From NCBI GenBank assembly GCA_050250915.1, contig JBFWNT010000008.1, positions 78,340 through 142,339 on the forward strand: 64,000 nucleotides of DNA, read 5' to 3'. Within the stretch, counting starts at the first letter, position 1. Every line of letters starts with the position of its first letter. Both the position numbers and the translations under genes were made by a program. Origin of the DNA: Miltoncostaea sp050250915 (GTDB taxonomy: Bacteria > Actinomycetota > Thermoleophilia > Miltoncostaeales > Miltoncostaeaceae). The notes under the pieces were generated by a model. The model searched no databases. It had not been told where the DNA came from and worked only from the letters and a program-made list of their open reading frames with translations. This document shows, in pieces, positions 60,640 to 64,000 of this stretch.

Positions 60640-61136
60640 CCGAGCCCGGCGGCCCGTTGGTGGGGATCGTGATGGGCAGCGACAGCGACCTGCCCGTGAT
60701 GACTCACGCCGCCGACGTGCTCGCCGCGCTGGAGGTGCCGCACGAGGTGCGCGTGGTCTCCGCGCACCGCACCCCCCACGACATGATCGCCTACGGCGGC
60801 GAGGCGGCCGATCGCGGGCTGAAGGTCATCGTGGCGGGCGCGGGCGGCGCCGCCCACCTGCCGGGGATGCTGGCCGCGGTCACGACCCTGCCGGTGATCG
60901 GCGTCCCGGTGCGGACGACGGCCCTCGACGGCATGGACTCGCTGCTGTCGATCGTGCAGATGCCGCGCGGCGTCCCCGTCGCGACGGTCGCGATCGACGG
61001 CGGGCGCAACGCCGGCCTGCTGGCCGCCCAGATCCTGGCGACGTCCGACCCGGACCTGGCGCGGCGCCTCGGCGCGGTCCGCGCGGAGATGGCCGAGGCG
61101 GCCCGGAAGGCGGACGCGAAGGTGCGCGGGGAGTGA
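60636..61136 (+). CDS. purE: N5-carboxyaminoimidazole ribonucleotide mutase
   Basis: A 166-residue class I PurE that moves the carboxyl group of N5-CAIR to C4 of CAIR. VGIVMGSDSDLPVM at the N-terminus, VSAHRTPHDM with the catalytic histidine and VIVAGAGGAAHLPGM around the active site are all intact. GTG start overlaps purK, and its stop overlaps the hydrolase start (GTGA at 61133-61136), so the three genes are one operon. Confidence 0.97.
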   Translation: MTEPGGPLVGIVMGSDSDLPVMTHAADVLAALEVPHEVRVVSAHRTPHDMIAYGGEAADRGLKVIVAGAGGAAHLPGMLAAVTTLPVIGVPVRTTALDGMDSLLSIVQMPRGVPVATVAIDGGRNAGLLAAQILATSDPDLARRLGAVRAEMAEAARKADAKVRGE

Positions 61137-62311
61137 GCGACCCGGCCCGGGTCGTCCTGAGGGACCCGGCGCTGGACGGCCAGCTGGTCCGCACGCTCAC
61201 GGCCGCCTACGAGGGCGCCGCCGACCTCGGGGAGGTGTACGCCGTCGCCCGCGGGCTGGACGGCGCGTCGGGCCTGGGGTGGTGGGAGGCGTGGTGGCCG
61301 CTGGCGCGGCGCACGGAGGAGACCGCGGAGGCCGCCCTGGCGGCGGGGCGGCGGGCGTCGGCACGCGCCGCGTTCCTGCGGGCGAGCGAGTACCACCGCC
61401 AGTCGTACATCTTCATCCGGTCGAACCTGGCCGATCAGCGCCTGCTGGACGCCCACGCCGCCCACGCGGCCACGTTCGCGAAGGCGGCGGCGCTGTTCGA
61501 CACGCCCGCCGAGCAGGTGCGCATCCCGTACGAGGGCACGACGCTCAACGCGTGGTGGTTCGCGCCGGACGACTCGGGCGCGCCACGCCCCACCCTGCTG
61601 CTGCCGTGCGGCTACGACACGGCGGCCGAGTCGGACTGGGGCCTCATGCAGGTGCCGGCGGCCCTGGCGCGTGGCTACAACGCCCTGCGCTTCGAAGGTC
61701 CCGGGCAGGGCGAGGCGCTCTACCGGCAGCGGCTCCCCTTCCGCCCCGACTTCGAGGCGGTCCTGACTCCCGTGGTCGACTGGACGCTCGCGCGGGGCGA
61801 CGTGCGCCCGGACGGCCTGGTGCTGGTCGGCCGATCCTTCGCCGGCTACCTGGCGCCGCGCGGGGCCACCGGCGAGCCGCGGCTGGCGGCCCTCGTGTGC
61901 GACCCCGCCCAGCCGGACATGGGCGCGAAGATCCCGACGGGCCTCGCCGGCCGGATCGCGGGGCCGGTGGTCGACGCGCAGGCCCGTTTGAAGGCGGCGC
62001 GGCGCGAGTTCTTCGGCGCGCGGGCCGCGTCGCACGGCGTGGACACGCCCTCCGCGTACCTGCGCGACCTGCGGCGCTACACGATGATCGCCGACGCCGG
62101 GCGCATCACCTGCCCCACCCTGGCGGTGGAGGCGGAGGGCGACTTCGCCGGCGGCGGCGGCCAGGCCCTGGTCGACGCCGTCGGCGGCCCCGGCACCGTG
62201 CTCCGGCTGACCGCGGCCGAGGGCGCCGGGGGCCACTGCGGCGGCCTGGGCCAGCAGGTGTGGGCTCAGAAGGTGTTCGACTGGCTCGCGGGGGTCGTCC
62301 CCGGGGACTGA
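61133..62311 (+). CDS. Alpha/beta hydrolase (FrsA/dipeptidyl-peptidase-like)
   Basis: A 392-residue cytosolic enzyme with an N-terminal helical cap (residues 1-125) and an alpha/beta-hydrolase core. VGRSFAGYLAPR places the nucleophile serine near residue 235, VEAEGDFAGGGGQALVDAVG supplies the acid region, and EGAGGHCGGLGQQVW the catalytic histidine. This cap-plus-core form is shared by esterases and 2,6-dihydroxy-pseudo-oxynicotine-hydrolase-like enzymes. Its place in the purKE operon is probably incidental. Substrate unknown. Confidence 0.87.
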   Translation: MSDPARVVLRDPALDGQLVRTLTAAYEGAADLGEVYAVARGLDGASGLGWWEAWWPLARRTEETAEAALAAGRRASARAAFLRASEYHRQSYIFIRSNLADQRLLDAHAAHAATFAKAAALFDTPAEQVRIPYEGTTLNAWWFAPDDSGAPRPTLLLPCGYDTAAESDWGLMQVPAALARGYNALRFEGPGQGEALYRQRLPFRPDFEAVLTPVVDWTLARGDVRPDGLVLVGRSFAGYLAPRGATGEPRLAALVCDPAQPDMGAKIPTGLAGRIAGPVVDAQARLKAARREFFGARAASHGVDTPSAYLRDLRRYTMIADAGRITCPTLAVEAEGDFAGGGGQALVDAVGGPGTVLRLTAAEGAGGHCGGLGQQVWAQKVFDWLAGVVPGD

Positions 62312-62508
62312 GCTCCCCGGGCTTGGTCGTACGCTCACACAGATGCCCGCATCTGCGGTATTCCGCGGAGCCCTCCTCAGGCGCACCATCTGACGTGCGG
62401 GTGGTGCGCCCAGCGCCCCCGCCGCAGGCGGCTCCGCAGGCCATCGCGCGGGCCGCCTGACGCAAGGCAGTACCCGTCTCCCGGACCGGATCGGGCGCTG
62501 CACACGCC

Positions 62509-62542
62509 GACGCCGGCGGGCATCCCGACGCCCGCCGGTGTC
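62509..62542. terminator. Hairpin between the hydrolase and metallophosphoesterase genes
   Basis: GACGCCGGCGGGC (62509-62521) and GCCCGCCGGTGTC (62530-62542) pair with one G-T mismatch and an eight-base loop. It lies in the 300-bp gap (62312-62611) between convergent genes, which otherwise shows no gene or site that I can recognise. Confidence 0.5.
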
Positions 62543-62611
62543 TGGCGGGTCCAGGGGCTCGGGTCCCGCGCGAGGGGGCGCCAGACGCGGGGCCCCGGCC
62601 CTTTCCCGCGT

Positions 62612-63700
62612 TCAGGGCGTCAGCGGGAAGGCCGCCCGGTCGCGGACGGCGCCGCCCGTGTCCACGAACGCGTACGTCGCCCGGTCGCCCTCCAGGTGGA
62701 CGCGCATCACCCCGAACGCAAGCAGGTGGGCGACGGCGTCGGGGCTGCGGGGGGTGCGCTCGTCGTTGCGGGGCGCGCCGCCCGTGCCGACCGTGAAGAA
62801 CGGCACCCCGGGGGCGCCCGCGACCTCCCGCCGCTCGTAGGCGTGCAGGTGGCCCGCCAGGACGGCGGTGACCGGCGCCGCGGCGATGACCGGCAGCACC
62901 GGGTTGCCCGCCTTGATCGGCTGGTGGGTCACCACGAAGCGGGCGAGCGGCCCCGGGCGGGCCAGGGCGCGGCGGGCGAACGCGACGTCGGCCGCGTCGG
63001 CGCGCAGGCCCAGGGCCACGACCTGGACGGGGCCGTAGCGCAGGTCGTACCGCTCCCCGAGGTTCGGCCACTCCAGGGCGTCGGCCAGGGCCCTCTGCCC
63101 CACCGGGAAGGGGATGTCGTGGTCGCCGACGGTGCCGTAGTTCGGCGCCCCCGACAGCGCGTCGCGCAGCGGCCCGAACAGGTTGTCGTCGAGGAGCTGG
63201 GGCAGCGTCACGATGTACGTGTTGTCGCCGCCGGTGATCATCAGGCGGGGGTCCTCCTCGCCGGCGAGGCGGGCGACGGCGCGGCTGTCGTCGTTGGGCG
63301 CCCCGTAGTCGGCGAACACGATCAGGTCCACGCCGCGCGACAGGTCGCGCGGCGCGGTGGTGAACGCGCCGGACGCGGCGGGGTGCCCGTCGATCTCCGC
63401 CGTCCACGCGTAGCGCGTATCGGGGTCCAGGCCGCGCAGGGTGCCGTCCTCGGCGATGACGGGCGTGTCGGTGCCGGCCTGGGCGCTCAGGGTGACCGCG
63501 GCACCGGGGTCGGCCGTGACCCAGCGCAGCCGCGCCGAGGTCTCCCCGATCCGGGTGAGGTACGGCCCACGGGTGAAGCCGTCCGCGGCGGGCGTCGTCC
63601 CGGCGGTGGAGCGGCCGTCGCCGCCGCCCCCGCCGCATGCGGCGGCGAGGACGGCGATGACCAGGGCGGCGAGCGCCGCCGCAAGCCTCCTAGAGGACAG
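62612..63700 (-). CDS. Metallophosphoesterase lipoprotein with fibronectin-like N-terminal domain
   Basis: About 362 residues. SSRRLAAALAALVIAVLAAA then CGGGG is a clear lipoprotein signal (Cys near 22). Residues 35-120 resemble the beta domain that precedes purple acid phosphatases (GPYLTRIGETSARLRWVTAD), and residues 124-360 are a calcineurin-like domain with GGDNTY, GDHDIPFP, THQP and GHLHAYER. The frame is open through the porB end but has no ATG, GTG or TTG before the signal. The only plausible start is CTG at 63700, which overlaps porB by 11 bases. A GTG at 63331 would cut off the signal and first domain. Confidence 0.82.
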   Translation of the reverse strand: MSSRRLAAALAALVIAVLAAACGGGGGDGRSTAGTTPAADGFTRGPYLTRIGETSARLRWVTADPGAAVTLSAQAGTDTPVIAEDGTLRGLDPDTRYAWTAEIDGHPAASGAFTTAPRDLSRGVDLIVFADYGAPNDDSRAVARLAGEEDPRLMITGGDNTYIVTLPQLLDDNLFGPLRDALSGAPNYGTVGDHDIPFPVGQRALADALEWPNLGERYDLRYGPVQVVALGLRADAADVAFARRALARPGPLARFVVTHQPIKAGNPVLPVIAAAPVTAVLAGHLHAYERREVAGAPGVPFFTVGTGGAPRNDERTPRSPDAVAHLLAFGVMRVHLEGDRATYAFVDTGGAVRDRAAFPLTP

Positions 63701-64000
63701 GCTTCCCGATGGCCGCGCCCTTGCGGGCGGAGAATGCCTCGAGCATGGCGTCGGCGTTCGACTCCTTCGCCGCGTCCACCAGGGCCTTGTACTTCTCGTT
63801 GATCGTCGACCGCTGCTCGCGGTAGAGGATCCCGAGCTTGAACCCGCCGCGGAGGGCGAGGTCGAAGGCGGCGGTCTTGCTGGTGACGTCGTGGTCGGGG
63901 TCGACGTCGGTCACCAGCTCCTTCCACTCCTCCTGGTGGTTGTTGAACATCACGCAGGGGGACATGGCGTCGATGTAGCTGAAGCCCTTGTGCTCCATCG
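63690..64000 (-). CDS. 2-oxoacid:ferredoxin oxidoreductase beta subunit, C-terminal part (gene cut by right edge)
   Basis: The last ~103 residues are present; the rest lies beyond the window. HKGFSYIDAMSPCVMFNNHQ and the KLGILYREQRSTINEKYKAL stretch match the C-terminal region of the TPP-binding beta subunit of 2-oxoglutarate/2-oxoacid:ferredoxin oxidoreductases (KorB/PorB type), which oxidise 2-oxoglutarate or pyruvate with reduction of ferredoxin. The TPP-binding part is not visible, so the specific substrate is not decided. Translation may couple to the metallophosphoesterase. Confidence 0.82.
   Translation of the reverse strand, partial: MEHKGFSYIDAMSPCVMFNNHQEEWKELVTDVDPDHDVTSKTAAFDLALRGGFKLGILYREQRSTINEKYKALVDAAKESNADAMLEAFSARKGAAIGKPVL

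Overview
The window is a stretch of a very GC-rich bacterial chromosome with GTG/ATG starts, dense 4-bp gene overlaps and many short -10 boxes lying 6-10 nt before start codons. The gene set points to Actinomycetota, most likely class Thermoleophilia or a neighbour: a uvrC-rapZ-yvcK block beside gap-pgk-tpiA, LuxR-type two-component systems, Ddn-like F420 enzymes, DUF2510, and secreted NHL, RTX and beta-propeller proteins. This placement is inference; there is no rRNA or other firm taxonomic marker. I see no transposase, prophage or CRISPR array.

Layout. 0-12 kb holds core functions on the minus strand: the start of rsgA (cut by the left edge), a glycolytic operon gap-pgk-tpiA-gpmI, and uvrC-rapZ-yvcK. 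Between the two blocks, where actinobacteria usually keep whiA, sit a secreted nuclease, a DUF2510 protein and a DUF1097-like membrane protein. 11.5-14.2 kb is a probable small regulon: nitroreductase, DHA2-type MFS exporter and HxlR regulator, with related inverted-repeat operators in front of the nitroreductase and in the exporter/regulator divergon. 14-20.4 kb carries secreted and membrane proteins, including an operon of two TadE-like pseudopilins and a TadG-like/VanY/lytic-transglycosylase fusion. 20.4-23.9 kb has thrS and hypothetical genes.

23.9-34.7 kb is surface and transport biology: a TolB/RTX protein, an FTR1 iron permease, a NarL-type two-component system followed by two tiny genes, and divergently a MacB/FtsX-type ABC exporter with an 18-bp palindrome between them, then an NHL-repeat protein and an RTX protein. 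34.8-37.6 kb has a MarR/MFS operon and then a ~1-kb gene-free region made of ~93-121 bp repeats in two opposed blocks around a hairpin-rich core. This is the most unusual structure in the window.

37.6-46.2 kb has a cytidylate-kinase-like protein, DUF4234, a polar amino-acid ABC transporter, a CHASE2-adenylate cyclase, an NHL/FecR-like protein, a methyltransferase and a Crp/Fnr regulator. 46.2-56.2 kb has a secreted lipoprotein, a PAS-GAF-GGDEF-HD-GYP c-di-GMP protein, beta-propeller and PKD secreted proteins, an AraC regulator, YccF, and a tRNA-Val(GAC) with its terminator. 56.3-64 kb has a cupredoxin-DUF1800-DUF1501 operon, purK-purE-hydrolase, a metallophosphoesterase lipoprotein with an apparent CTG start, and the 3' end of a 2-oxoacid:ferredoxin oxidoreductase beta-subunit gene cut by the right edge.
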